From G965226155 sp965226155 (GTDB lineage: Bacteria > Pseudomonadota > Gammaproteobacteria > Eutrophobiales > Eutrophobiaceae): DNA of 64,000 bases. Made by a program: the position numbers and the translations under genes. Where the stretch lies: NCBI GenBank assembly GCA_965226155.1, contig OZ245331.1, forward strand, positions 2,604,001-2,668,000. Reading direction: 5' to 3'. Under the pieces are notes generated by a model. That model was not told the origin of the DNA. It ran no database searches and saw only the letters and a list, made by a program, of their open reading frames with translations. Shown here piece by piece: positions 1-8,074 of the stretch. Within the stretch, counting starts at the first letter, position 1. Each line of letters begins with the position of its first letter.

Positions 1-373
1 TATCGCTAGTAAAGTGTGCACTACTAAACGGTCTATCAAGAAATTTAAGCCATGGCTTTCCTGTTAAGCTTGCGGTTTCGCTACGAGGATAAACACTGAT
101 GCACATACGTCTTAACAATGACGAAAGATTACGGATAAGCTTGACAGGGTCATTCTGTAAGCTAAATTCATCTTCAATGCGGCTTAGCTCATCTCTCGCA
201 AGATTCAGCGCTGACAGGAGGCTGCGTTTTCGTTTTTTATAGAGATAAACAGCTACTAACAACGCAATAACTATCATTGCTATTAATATCCACCAACCTG
301 GTGCCAGTGGCCAGAACGATACCTGTTCCGGCAAATGGATATCACGTAATGGGAGTGTAAGTGGGTCGCTCAT
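1..373 (-). CDS. DUF4381 family membrane protein, 3' end cut by window edge
   Basis: The reading frame runs from an ATG at 373 off the left edge of the window, giving about 124 residues. It has a short N-terminal stretch (MSDPLTLPLRDIHLPE), one strong transmembrane helix at about residues 28-46, then a basic KKRKR stop-transfer and a charged cytosolic part. This is the layout of DUF4381 proteins, which follow DUF58 and precede von Willebrand-A proteins in MoxR/Bat-type operons. The start lies 2 bases after the stop of the DUF58 gene, so it belongs to the same transcript. The function of the family is not established, but it is thought to be part of a membrane-associated complex assisted by the MoxR ATPase. 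Confidence 0.8.
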   Translation of the reverse strand, partial: MSDPLTLPLRDIHLPEQVSFWPLAPGWWILIAMIVIALLVAVYLYKKRKRSLLSALNLARDELSRIEDEFSLQNDPVKLIRNLSSLLRRMCISVYPRSETASLTGKPWLKFLDRPFSSAHFTSD

Positions 374-375
374 TT

Positions 376-1302
376 CTAAGAACGCACTAAAAAATGTGAC
401 TTTAATACTTCCAATGGATCATCATAAGTTGCACATGAAATAAGGTTAACATTACTCATTCTAGAAATTCTAACTAGACGTTCAGAATGTTCGATGTACT
501 TGTTGCGATATCGTTCATTCTTATCTTTATCGTAAGTTTCTATAGCGATTTCCTTCTCACCATCACTGACTCGGTATTGACCAGCTGGTGGAAGAGCTTG
601 TTCAAATGGGTCGCTGATATAGAACAGTGTGATGTCGTTATGCTTACTCAAACGTATCAGCTGTTTTTCAGATTTTTCATTTAAGTATCTAAAGTCACTC
701 ATCAAAAAAATCATACTGCCTGGCCTAGCAATACGTCTCATTCGAATTAATGCCTTACTTATGGCCATTTTGTCATGCCCACTATAGGGATCCTGCCAGG
801 CGGGATGATCTACTAGTTTTTTAATGAACCGCAATACACCAGTCTTACCACGATGCGGTCTTAATTCATAATGTAAGTTTTCGGAAAAGATAATACCTCC
901 GATACGGTCACCATGATGTTCAGCACTCCATGCCACCAGACTGGCAAGCTTTGATGCCATAACCGACTTAAACATACCTCGAGTGGCAAAAAACATGGAT
1001 GCACGCAAATCCACGCACAGGTAGATGGGTCGTTCCCGCTCTTCCCGGAACAATTTTGTGTGAGTTTTACCTGTACGTGCCGTTACACGCCAATCGATAT
1101 TCCGAATGTCATCGCCTGGTTGATATAACCTGGATTCATCAAACTCCATTCCACGTCCTTTGAAAGGTGATTGGTAGTCACCAGATTTACTCGCCATTAT
1201 CTGGCCAAGCCTGAACGCTAATAAGCTTGAATACTTGTTGAGATGAACTAAGGATGATGCAGAAATCATTACTGCTTCATTAAATTTATTTTTCTGCTGC
1301 AT
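376..1302 (-). CDS. DUF58 domain protein (MoxR-associated)
   Basis: A 308-residue soluble protein with the DUF58 signature at about residues 49-86 (GRGMEFDESRLYQPGDD, then IDWRVTARTGK and LFREERERP). A von Willebrand-A-like fold follows, beginning at the VDLRASM segment near residue 98. DUF58 proteins are encoded next to MoxR AAA ATPases, which are believed to act on them as chaperone-like partners; the exact substrate is unknown. Its ATG overlaps the stop of moxR by one base (TGATG), so translation is coupled. The DUF4381 gene follows after 2 bases. Length and domain order are normal for the family. Confidence 0.88.
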   Translation of the reverse strand: MQQKNKFNEAVMISASSLVHLNKYSSLLAFRLGQIMASKSGDYQSPFKGRGMEFDESRLYQPGDDIRNIDWRVTARTGKTHTKLFREERERPIYLCVDLRASMFFATRGMFKSVMASKLASLVAWSAEHHGDRIGGIIFSENLHYELRPHRGKTGVLRFIKKLVDHPAWQDPYSGHDKMAISKALIRMRRIARPGSMIFLMSDFRYLNEKSEKQLIRLSKHNDITLFYISDPFEQALPPAGQYRVSDGEKEIAIETYDKDKNERYRNKYIEHSERLVRISRMSNVNLISCATYDDPLEVLKSHFLVRS

Positions 1303-2270
1303 CAGGGTACTGCAATTCTTTTAATAAGCTCTGATATTACTTTGTCAGTGGTTATACCATCTGCCTCTGCTTCATAATTAAGTATCAGACGATGTCTTAG
1401 AACATCATATGCAATAGATTGGATGTCTTCCGGTGTGACATAGTCTCTGCCATCCAACCATGCCAGTGCCCGAGAACATCGGTCTAGAGTTATTGTTGCT
1501 CTTGGACTCGCACCGTACTGTATCCACTGCGCTAGATCTGATCCATATACTTCCGATTCGCGAGAAGCAAGCACCAACTGTATCAGATATTGCTGCAGGT
1601 TCTCCGCCATGTAGATATTCAATACCTCTTCACGCGCAGCAAAAATAGTTTCTTGGCTAATTTGAGAATGTTCCTGTGGATGTAACTGATGGTTCCGATG
1701 AGCTTCATTACGAGACAATTCTAATATTTCCTTTTCCTCGTGTTGCTGCGGGTAGCTAATACGAACATGCAACAGAAATCGATCCAATTGTGCTTCGGGT
1801 AATGGATAGGTTCCTTCCTGTTCTATCGGATTTTGGGTGGCCATCACCAGAAATAACTTAGGCAACTTGTACGATTCTTTTCCAACAGTTATTTGTCGTT
1901 CAGCCATCGCCTCGAGCAGGGCTGATTGGACTTTTGCAGGTGCGCGGTTTATTTCATCAGCCAATACTAAATTGTGAAATAAAGGCCCCTGCTGAAAATG
2001 GAATGTTCCGTCCTGAGGTCGGTATATTTCTGTTCCTGTTAAATCAGCTGGCAAAAGATCTGGAGTGAATTGGATACGGTGAAAATCACAATCCATTCCG
2101 TCACCTAATACCTTAATAGCGCGTGTCTTAGCGAGACCTGGAGCACCCTCTACTAGTAAATGGCCATCTGCCAGTAGCGCAAGAAGCAAACGATTTACTA
2201 AAATTTTCTGTCCAATGATATATTGACTTATATAGTCTTGTAGTTTTTGTATTCCCGATAATGCTGACAT
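1302..2270 (-). CDS. MoxR-family AAA+ ATPase
   Basis: A 322-residue AAA+ ATPase. Walker A is GAPGLAKT at residues 42-49, Walker B LVLADEIN at about 101-108 and the sensor segment ATQNPIEQEG at about 144-153. The C-terminal lid domain contains the SPRAT motif typical of the MoxR clade. The ATG at 2270 is preferred over a TTG directly before it because AGGA lies 8 bases upstream. It opens the operon moxR-DUF58-DUF4381. MoxR proteins are thought to help assemble or activate metal- or vWA-containing complexes, and this operon type is also linked with stress tolerance. The target here cannot be read from the window. Confidence 0.9.
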   Translation of the reverse strand: MSALSGIQKLQDYISQYIIGQKILVNRLLLALLADGHLLVEGAPGLAKTRAIKVLGDGMDCDFHRIQFTPDLLPADLTGTEIYRPQDGTFHFQQGPLFHNLVLADEINRAPAKVQSALLEAMAERQITVGKESYKLPKLFLVMATQNPIEQEGTYPLPEAQLDRFLLHVRISYPQQHEEKEILELSRNEAHRNHQLHPQEHSQISQETIFAAREEVLNIYMAENLQQYLIQLVLASRESEVYGSDLAQWIQYGASPRATITLDRCSRALAWLDGRDYVTPEDIQSIAYDVLRHRLILNYEAEADGITTDKVISELIKRIAVP

Positions 2271-2353
2271 CAAAATGTTCCTTTTATAGGAGAATTTATT
2301 AAATTAGATTCAAAAATATACTGAAGTTCTTACGACATTCTAGCTGAAAACCC

Positions 2354-2650
2354 ATGAAAAAAAACACATTGAACTCAGTCAGGCTAAATACCATACTGAA
2401 AACTGCACCATTAATAATTGAGGGTGCGACTAAGTTAATAAAGCTTTTTCGAGAACGCAGTGATGATAGCGGAAAAGCAAATGAAAACCTGCCGTTATCT
2501 GTTGAAAGCCTACATCAAAAGGTCAGTATAATAGAAGGGAAGCTAGAGGCTAATAATGAATCCGATGTAGAACAGATACGGCTGATTGAGCAGCTCGCCA
2601 GACATATTGAAATTATGGCTGAATCGTTGAAAAAACAACCTTACAGTTGA
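2354..2650 (+). CDS. small hypothetical protein with predicted coiled coil
   Basis: A 98-residue basic-to-acidic soluble protein. Residues about 10-40 are hydrophobic to basic (LKTAPLIIEGATKLIKLF), and residues 50-95 carry heptad-like leucine and isoleucine spacing (LSVESLHQKVSIIEGKLEANNES), suggesting a helical coiled coil. I do not recognise a named family. It opens a plus-strand trio with a tiny hydrophobic ORF and a DUF2007 gene; its TGA overlaps the TTG of the next ORF, which suggests translational coupling. Confidence 0.6.
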   Translation: MKKNTLNSVRLNTILKTAPLIIEGATKLIKLFRERSDDSGKANENLPLSVESLHQKVSIIEGKLEANNESDVEQIRLIEQLARHIEIMAESLKKQPYS

Positions 2651-2727
2651 GAATCCTGATTATAGTCGTCCTGGTCGCAATCGTTACCGCAATCACCGTC
2701 TTTATTATTATGCCGATTAGTTTATGA
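2647..2727 (+). CDS. possible 26-residue single-pass membrane peptide
   Basis: Between two plus-strand genes there is an ORF with a TTG start overlapping the previous stop (TTGA) and a TGA overlapping the next start (ATGA). Its product is almost entirely hydrophobic: MRILIIVVLVAIV, then TAITVFIIMPISL, enough for one membrane helix. No Shine-Dalgarno is visible, so expression would rely on coupling. The overlap at both ends and the clean hydrophobicity support a real gene. The short length and TTG start argue against. Confidence 0.38.
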   Translation: MRILIIVVLVAIVTAITVFIIMPISL

Positions 2728-3038
2728 AGAAAGTATATAGCTCGATAGATGGAGTAATGAATGGGTACATCCATTCACTGCTTGAGAAGCAAGGGATCAG
2801 CTGTATCGTTCGAAATCAATTTTTATCCGGGGCGTTAGGGGAATTACCTGTAACGGAATGCTGGCCTGAAATCTGGGTTAACGATGACGAAGATGCCGAA
2901 CTTGCTATTGAGATTATCGAATCTCTTACCCGTGAACCAGACAATACCAGAGGAAGCTGGCGTTGCAGTTGTGGGGAATCAATAGAAGGACAGTTTTTAA
3001 GTTGCTGGAATTGTAATACTGATCGGCCGCTTGAATAG
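2724..3038 (+). CDS. DUF2007 domain protein with C-terminal zinc ribbon
   Basis: A 104-residue protein. Residues 1-70 match the DUF2007 (putative signal-transducing) fold: a KKVYSS start, GYIHSLLEKQGI, then ELPVTECWPEIWVNDDED and an acidic helix. Residues about 78-100 form a short zinc ribbon with the pairs CSC and CWNC. DUF2007 proteins resemble the small PII-like ferredoxin fold; their role is unproven. The ATG overlaps the stop of the 26-codon ORF before it. A gene with this domain pair is common in Proteobacteria. Confidence 0.72.
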   Translation: MKKVYSSIDGVMNGYIHSLLEKQGISCIVRNQFLSGALGELPVTECWPEIWVNDDEDAELAIEIIESLTREPDNTRGSWRCSCGESIEGQFLSCWNCNTDRPLE

Positions 3039-3120
3039 TAGGGAAAGCATGTTACGAATATTGGTTATGTCACTATCATCTGCAGACTAGCGACATAACA
3101 CTGACGTTTATTGAACTCGT

Positions 3121-3603
3121 TTAAAGGTTTGAGAGTACGGATTCAGCGGAGCTGATCTTGAATTCGCCCGGCGCTTCGACATGGAGTTGTTTCACGACAC
3201 CGTCATCGACCACGATGGCAAACCGTTGTCCTCGCTGACCCATGCCAAAACCAGTCGCGTCTAATTCTAGTCCGAGGGCACGTGAATATTCCCCGTTACC
3301 GTCAGCCAACAACAGAACATTGTCACCTGCACCACTCTGCTCACTCCAAGCTCCCATAACGAAGACATCATTTACTGCCATGCATGCAATGGTGTCTATC
3401 CCTTTTGCTTTAATCTCCGCAGCCTTTTCGATAAATCCCGGCAAATGCTCTTTGGAGCATGTAGGGGTAAAAGCACCCGGAACAGAAAACAGGACAACTT
3501 TCTTGCCACTAAATAGTTCATCTGAACTCAGTGAGCCCGGTCCATCTGCTTTCATAATATGGAATGTTCCCTCAGGGACTTTATCATCAATATTTATAGT
3601 CAC
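3121..3603 (-). CDS. Prx5-type peroxiredoxin
   Basis: A thiol peroxidase that reduces hydrogen and organic peroxides in the cytoplasm. The peroxidatic cysteine is Cys49 in the motif PGAFTPTCS, and a second family-conserved cysteine is Cys74 in DTIACMAVND. The ending GEFKISSAESVLSNL is typical of the Prx5 / AhpE-like proteobacterial group of about 160 residues. I chose the GTG at 3603 because GGAGG lies 6 bases upstream and the resulting N-terminus (MTINIDDKVPEGTF) fits the family. A longer TTG start at 3615 would overlap that ribosome binding site. It is monocistronic and co-oriented with the aminopeptidase gene upstream. Confidence 0.92.
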   Translation of the reverse strand: MTINIDDKVPEGTFHIMKADGPGSLSSDELFSGKKVVLFSVPGAFTPTCSKEHLPGFIEKAAEIKAKGIDTIACMAVNDVFVMGAWSEQSGAGDNVLLLADGNGEYSRALGLELDATGFGMGQRGQRFAIVVDDGVVKQLHVEAPGEFKISSAESVLSNL

Positions 3604-3662
3604 GTTAACCTCCAAATAAATTTTAAGTTAGTAATTACAGCTGAGCGTATTCAGCTTTTATT

Positions 3663-5153
3663 CTATATGATTTTGCTATCTATCAATAATTTTAGTGTAT
3701 ACCTGATCCCAAAACCGGTTGTATCAGTTGGGATATGCGCTAAACCTCCCTTGTTGTTGCTACTGGCAAGATCGATGTGAATCCAGGGCACGTCATGTTT
3801 TACAAAACGCTGCAGGAATTTGGCCGCTAGTATGTGATCAGCATTCCCTTCCAAAGCACACTGCCTAATATCTGCAATTTCACTTTGTAATGGCTTTACA
3901 TAATCTTCATCCATGGGGAAAGGCCACACTCTCTCACCGCTATCCTGTCCGGCTTTAACTAACTTGGGGATAAATTTTTCCTTATTGGTAAAAATGCCGC
4001 TGTATGCTGTGCCAACCGAATAAACGCACGCACCAGTTAACGTGGCATAGTCAATAATCAAGTCGGGCTTCTTTTGCGAAGCAAAGAATAAGGTGTCTGA
4101 CAGAACCATTCGACCTTCAGCATCGGTATGAACGATTTCAATCGATGTTCCGTCTGCAGCAATAACAACATCATTAGGTTTATACGCTTTTGGACCGATG
4201 TGATTCGTTGCAAGTGCCAGCCAGCAATCAACTGGATATTTTATTTTCATTCTCGTCAATGCGAGAAATGTCCCTAATGCGACTGCACTGCCCTGCATAT
4301 CCTCATGCATTCCAAACATGTATTTAGCGGGCTTTAGGTTTGTACCGCCAGTATCAAAGCAAATTCCCTTGCCCACCAGAGCTAAGCTCTTATTCATAAC
4401 CCTTCCAGATGGTGTGTAACGCAGGCGAATGATACCCGCATCCTGGGTGGGGCTCGCCTGGGTAACAGCGAGAAATGCCCCAGCCTTCTTTTTTTTCAAC
4501 CAATCAATGCCTAAAAACTCTAGCTTCCAGTTATTCTCCCTCGCCAATGATTTAACCTGCTTCAAATAATCAGCCGGTGTTAAACGATTCGACGGCATCA
4601 TACTCAAACGACGACATAAAGCATTCCCTTCCGCCTCAGCCAATGTCCTTCTGAAGCCGTCATTCTTCATTACACCGAACAAGTTTAATACACTGAACTT
4701 TTTGCCCTCGTTGCTTCCAGTCTTGAAACTAGGCATTTGTGCACTGGATGTCGCAGCGGCAGCGATTATTGTCTCGGCTAGTCGCTCCTTCAGTGAAGGC
4801 GATGCAGCTGATACATAAACCGAAAGTAAAATGTCATTCGCGTTCTTGAAAACAGCAACTAGTTTTCTTGCCAACGTCAGTAATTCAAAAGCACTAATAT
4901 TTAGATCGATACAGGCGTAAGCAACGCGGCTCCCAGCTTTGTTAGGCATATCGGTAACAACAGGTTCGCTATCCGCTGTTTTTTTCTGCAATTGCCTTCG
5001 ACGACTAATTAGGACATCTATATAGGGGAATTTGTCCCGTTTGCTTTTTTCTGCTGGAAAAGGCAATAAAACTATCCAATTTTGTTTTTTATCAACTTCA
5101 TCTTTGGACGGAGCCGAACGTTTCTGTATGATTTTAAAGTTAAATTTATTCAT
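3663..5153 (-). CDS. pepA: leucyl aminopeptidase (M17 family)
   Basis: A 496-residue M17 metallo-aminopeptidase that removes N-terminal residues from peptides in the cytoplasm using two divalent metals. The metal and catalytic signatures are present: VGKGICFDTGGTNLKP (family GKGITFDSGG), MHEDMQGSA (family MKxDMGGAA, here altered) and the hallmark VHTDAEGRMVLSDTL, usually NTDAEGR. The N-terminal domain is divergent, with an unusual basic start (MNKFNFKIIQKRSAP). The substitution of Asn by His in NTDAEGR and of Gly in DMGG suggests a divergent sub-group, so the subtype (PepA versus PepB-like) is uncertain. Confidence 0.85.
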   Translation of the reverse strand: MNKFNFKIIQKRSAPSKDEVDKKQNWIVLLPFPAEKSKRDKFPYIDVLISRRRQLQKKTADSEPVVTDMPNKAGSRVAYACIDLNISAFELLTLARKLVAVFKNANDILLSVYVSAASPSLKERLAETIIAAAATSSAQMPSFKTGSNEGKKFSVLNLFGVMKNDGFRRTLAEAEGNALCRRLSMMPSNRLTPADYLKQVKSLARENNWKLEFLGIDWLKKKKAGAFLAVTQASPTQDAGIIRLRYTPSGRVMNKSLALVGKGICFDTGGTNLKPAKYMFGMHEDMQGSAVALGTFLALTRMKIKYPVDCWLALATNHIGPKAYKPNDVVIAADGTSIEIVHTDAEGRMVLSDTLFFASQKKPDLIIDYATLTGACVYSVGTAYSGIFTNKEKFIPKLVKAGQDSGERVWPFPMDEDYVKPLQSEIADIRQCALEGNADHILAAKFLQRFVKHDVPWIHIDLASSNNKGGLAHIPTDTTGFGIRYTLKLLIDSKII

Positions 5154-5274
5154 AAATAGTAAGGCTACTGATTAATTCCCCGTATCGCACTCTGTTTTTG
5201 TGCTAAATGATTTAATCTGTATATTTTGACAATTCTATAGTGATTCTAATGACTTACAATAACTAACTCTCCTC

Positions 5275-5302
5275 TTGGCAAGATTAGAGATTAGTGTAAT
5301 AT
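5275..5302 (+). promoter_or_regulatory. candidate sigma-70 promoter of the stomatin/NfeD operon
   Basis: TTGGCA at 5275-5280 and TAATAT at 5297-5302 are separated by 16 bases in an AT-rich 230-bp gap before the SPFH gene. The gene's start has a good AGGAG at 7 bases. A second, poorer match is TTGACA at 5226-5231. This is pattern matching only. Confidence 0.35.
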
Positions 5303-5383
5303 AAAACTATAAATATTCTGCATTAACTATGATTTAAGCGGGCAATAAACATAATAATAAATCAATAATAATTAGGAGCTTTT

Positions 5384-6307
5384 ATGGAAATTTTCTCAAT
5401 TTTTACACTCATCGTCCTTTTCTTCGCCGTGATGACCGTTTCCAAAGGTGTCAAGATAGTTGATCAGGGTATGGAATATACCGTGGAGCGATTCGGAAAA
5501 TATATTCGTACTTTACGCCCTGGTCTGGGTTTGATTATTCCATACGTAGATGCAATCGGTGCCAGGATGAACATGATGGAACAAGTCCTCGATGTCCCGT
5601 CACAGGAAATCATTACCAAAGATAATGCTATGGTGCGTGTCGATGGCGTGGTGTTTTTTCAAGTTCTTGATGCTGCAAAGGCCTCCTATGAAGTCAGTCG
5701 TCTGGAAGTCGCAACATTAAACCTAGTTATGACCAACATACGAACCGTGATGGGTTCTATGGATCTTGATGAGTTACTTTCGCAACGTGATTCAATAAAT
5801 GCGCGTTTATTATCTGTGGTTGATGAAGCGACCACTCCCTGGGGGCTAAAAGTAACCCGTATCGAAATTAAAGACATAGCCCCACCGCAAGATTTAGTAA
5901 ATTCAATGGCAAATCAGATGAAGGCTGAACGAGATAAACGCGCCACTATACTGGAAGCGGAGGGTATCCGGGAAGCCGAAATTCGACGTGCTGAGGGTGA
6001 AAAAAAGGCCACTATACTTGAGGCGGAAGGTAGACGTGAAGCCGCATTCCGCGATGCAGAAGCACGGGAACGTGAAGCCGAGGCAGAAGCGAATGCTACA
6101 CGGATGATGTCGACTGCCATCGCAGAAGGTGATGTGAATGCGATTAATTATTTTATTGCACAAAAGTATGTCACTGCGTTGAGGGATATATCCCTATCAC
6201 CTAATCAAAAGTTGCTGATGTTACCTATCGAGGCCAGCGGATTAATCGGCTCTATTGCGGGGATAGCCGAAATTGCTAAAGAAGCACTTAGTAAAAATAA
6301 GGAATAA
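5384..6307 (+). CDS. qmcA: SPFH/Band 7 (stomatin-like) membrane protein
   Basis: A 307-residue QmcA/YbbK-type protein. Residues 1-18 form an N-terminal membrane anchor, residues about 20-190 the SPFH domain (VDQGMEYTVERFGKYIRTLRPGL, then QEIITKDNAMVRVDGVVFFQV). A long Ala/Glu/Arg coiled coil follows at about 175-240, then a short hydrophobic C-terminal part (GLIGSIAGIAEIAKEAL). Such proteins form large ring-like assemblies in the inner membrane and regulate membrane proteases. It is paired with the NfeD gene 3 bases downstream, the usual stomatin/NfeD operon. An AGGAG lies 7 bases before the ATG. Confidence 0.9.
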   Translation: MEIFSIFTLIVLFFAVMTVSKGVKIVDQGMEYTVERFGKYIRTLRPGLGLIIPYVDAIGARMNMMEQVLDVPSQEIITKDNAMVRVDGVVFFQVLDAAKASYEVSRLEVATLNLVMTNIRTVMGSMDLDELLSQRDSINARLLSVVDEATTPWGLKVTRIEIKDIAPPQDLVNSMANQMKAERDKRATILEAEGIREAEIRRAEGEKKATILEAEGRREAAFRDAEAREREAEAEANATRMMSTAIAEGDVNAINYFIAQKYVTALRDISLSPNQKLLMLPIEASGLIGSIAGIAEIAKEALSKNKE

Positions 6308-6310
6308 ACC

Positions 6311-6769
6311 ATGGATATTTCATTTCTAGAAGAAATCGTCTTCTGGCATTGGTGGGCTGCTGCAGTATTGTTAATGTGTATAGAACTCTTCGCGCCTGCT
6401 GCTTTTTTCATATGGTGCGGTATTGCTGCTGTTATAGTTGGAATTGCGCTGTTGGTAATGCCAGAGATGAGTTGGCAGATTCAATTCATTTTATTTTCGA
6501 TCCTGTCAGTTGCAGCTGTGATTGTAGGTCGCTCATATCTGCGCAAACGCGGTGTAATGGATACTGACCAACCAAACCTTAATCAGCGTGGTCAACAATA
6601 CGTGGGACGGGAATTCACATTAGAGACCGCCATTGTAAATGGCACGGGGCGAGTAAATGTAGATGACGGATCCTGGCGTATTGAGGGTAGTAATATGGAA
6701 GCCGGGCGTAAGATTAGAGTAACCTCTGTAAATGGATCAACACTGAAAGTGGAGCCGGTAGAGGCATAA
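6311..6769 (+). CDS. NfeD-family membrane protein, partner of the SPFH protein
   Basis: A 152-residue protein with membrane segments at about residues 15-35, 37-53 and 57-75. A soluble OB-fold domain follows at about 95-150 (YVGREFTLETAIVNGTGRVNVDDGSWRIEG). This is the short NfeD (YbbJ) type without a protease domain. It follows the stomatin-like gene after 3 bases and is surely co-transcribed. The pair is believed to work together in membrane organisation. Nothing is missing compared with the family. Confidence 0.88.
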   Translation: MDISFLEEIVFWHWWAAAVLLMCIELFAPAAFFIWCGIAAVIVGIALLVMPEMSWQIQFILFSILSVAAVIVGRSYLRKRGVMDTDQPNLNQRGQQYVGREFTLETAIVNGTGRVNVDDGSWRIEGSNMEAGRKIRVTSVNGSTLKVEPVEA

Positions 6770-6939
6770 AGTTAAGGACGTCACTCTATAAAAAATTAAC
6801 AGATAGTAGTCTTAGCTGCGTCACTGCATTCTGAAGGAAACGAAGTTCTCACACAGCCAGGGGTCCGTATCCTCACGACCGTAAATTCAAGCATCTTGAT
6901 CTCGCTTTATTTCATGAGTCATTAACCCTTTTTTTGTTT

Positions 6940-8007
6940 CGCGGATTCAACTTTGAAGTGCAACGTTGATGTTAAAAAAGACTTCATGTGGTGTTTTTGA
7001 ATTAAGTGTTTTTCTGGGACGGTGATTGAGTTTTTTCATGACCAAGTTTAACTGCTTTTGTGTAATCGTGCTGGAGTCCATTTTCTTTGGGAAGTACTGT
7101 CGAATGAGACCATTGATATTTTCATTTAAATCCCGTTCCCAGGAGGCATAAGGATGTGCAAAATAGAACCCCGCGTTCAATTGTTGAGCAATAACCTCAT
7201 GCTCAGCAAATTCTTTCCCATTATCCGAGGTGATCGTGTGAACCGACGCCTTCATATTAGACAACAATCGCACGATAGCTTGCCTGACGGCAGAGGCAGT
7301 TCGTCGTTTCACCTGTGCAATCAAGGTGTACATCGACTTGCGCTCGCTCAAGGTGACCAGCGCCTGTCGATGGCCTTTGCCGATGACGGTGTCCACTTCC
7401 CAGTCACCGATGCGTGTCTTCCTGTTCACAATGGCTGGACGCTTATCAATGCTGCCCTGATTCACCAGAACCCCACGACGTTGATAACTACCATAACGCT
7501 TCTTTCGTTTCTTCTGGCAACGCAAGTACCGGTACAGCTCACCGCCGTCTGCCTTGTCCTGGTATATGTAGTGATATATCCATTCATGACTCAGAGCGAT
7601 ACCTTCTCGTTTATGCAACCAGTCACTGATTTGCTCAGGACTCCATTCGTCCCGCAGCCAGACCTCTACTCGCTCCCACAAGGTCGTGGGGAGTCGCTGT
7701 TGTTGGCTGGCTTCTCGACGCGCTTGCCGGAGCAACTGAGCTTGGCGGGGTCGATAGCCTCTCAAGCCACGGTTGCGTCTGAGTTAACGGCTAATAGTAG
7801 ATTTATGCACGCCTATCAAGGCGGCTATCTCCGTTTGTGTATGTCCTGCTTTCATCAGGGCGTAAATCTGGTAACGTTGATGCTCGGTAAGCTGTGTGTA
7901 GTGTCTCATCTGTGCCTCTCTTTCTTGCTGGAACGAAAGGTAAGGATGCTACCGCAGCTTGCCGTTCGTGCCACCTAATTGAGTTGCACTTACAAATTGA
8001 ATTCACG
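6940..8007 (-). mobile_element. IS30-family insertion sequence, inactive copy
   Basis: A 1068-bp element nearly identical to the one at 59918-60985 but in opposite orientation. The outer 25 bases of the two ends match at 20 positions as inverted repeats, sharing the run AAGTGCAAC innermost and CG at the tip. The flanking triplets are TTT (left) and TAT (right), so no perfect target duplication is left. Its transposase carries a stop codon. It sits 67 bases before the aceE start, so it has displaced or replaced the native upstream region of the pyruvate dehydrogenase genes. Confidence 0.93.
6947..7909 (-). pseudogene. IS30-family transposase with premature stop
   Basis: Compared with the intact copy at 60016-60978, a single G-to-T change turns the Glu codon in the segment ISRELRRN into TAA (the complement at 7784-7786). 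This truncates the protein at about 42 of 320 residues, inside the N-terminal helix-turn-helix. The remaining 272 codons are open and keep the DDE-type catalytic core (DWEVDTVIGK, ITSDNGKEF, NENINGLIRQYFPK). Other differences are few: Asp for Gly before WEVD, Val for Leu in ASAVRQA and Pro for Leu near the C-terminus. So the decay is recent. A restart could only yield a protein lacking the DNA-binding domain. Confidence 0.92.
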
Positions 8008-8074
8008 TATTAAGATTAAGTCACGGATTGTCAGGTAGTAAATAACATCATTTCCAAACAACGATGGATTAACC

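Noticed and set aside
7154..7978. Plus-strand 274-codon ORF in the IS30 copy
   Set aside because: It lies antisense to the transposase in both copies and has no protein family character.
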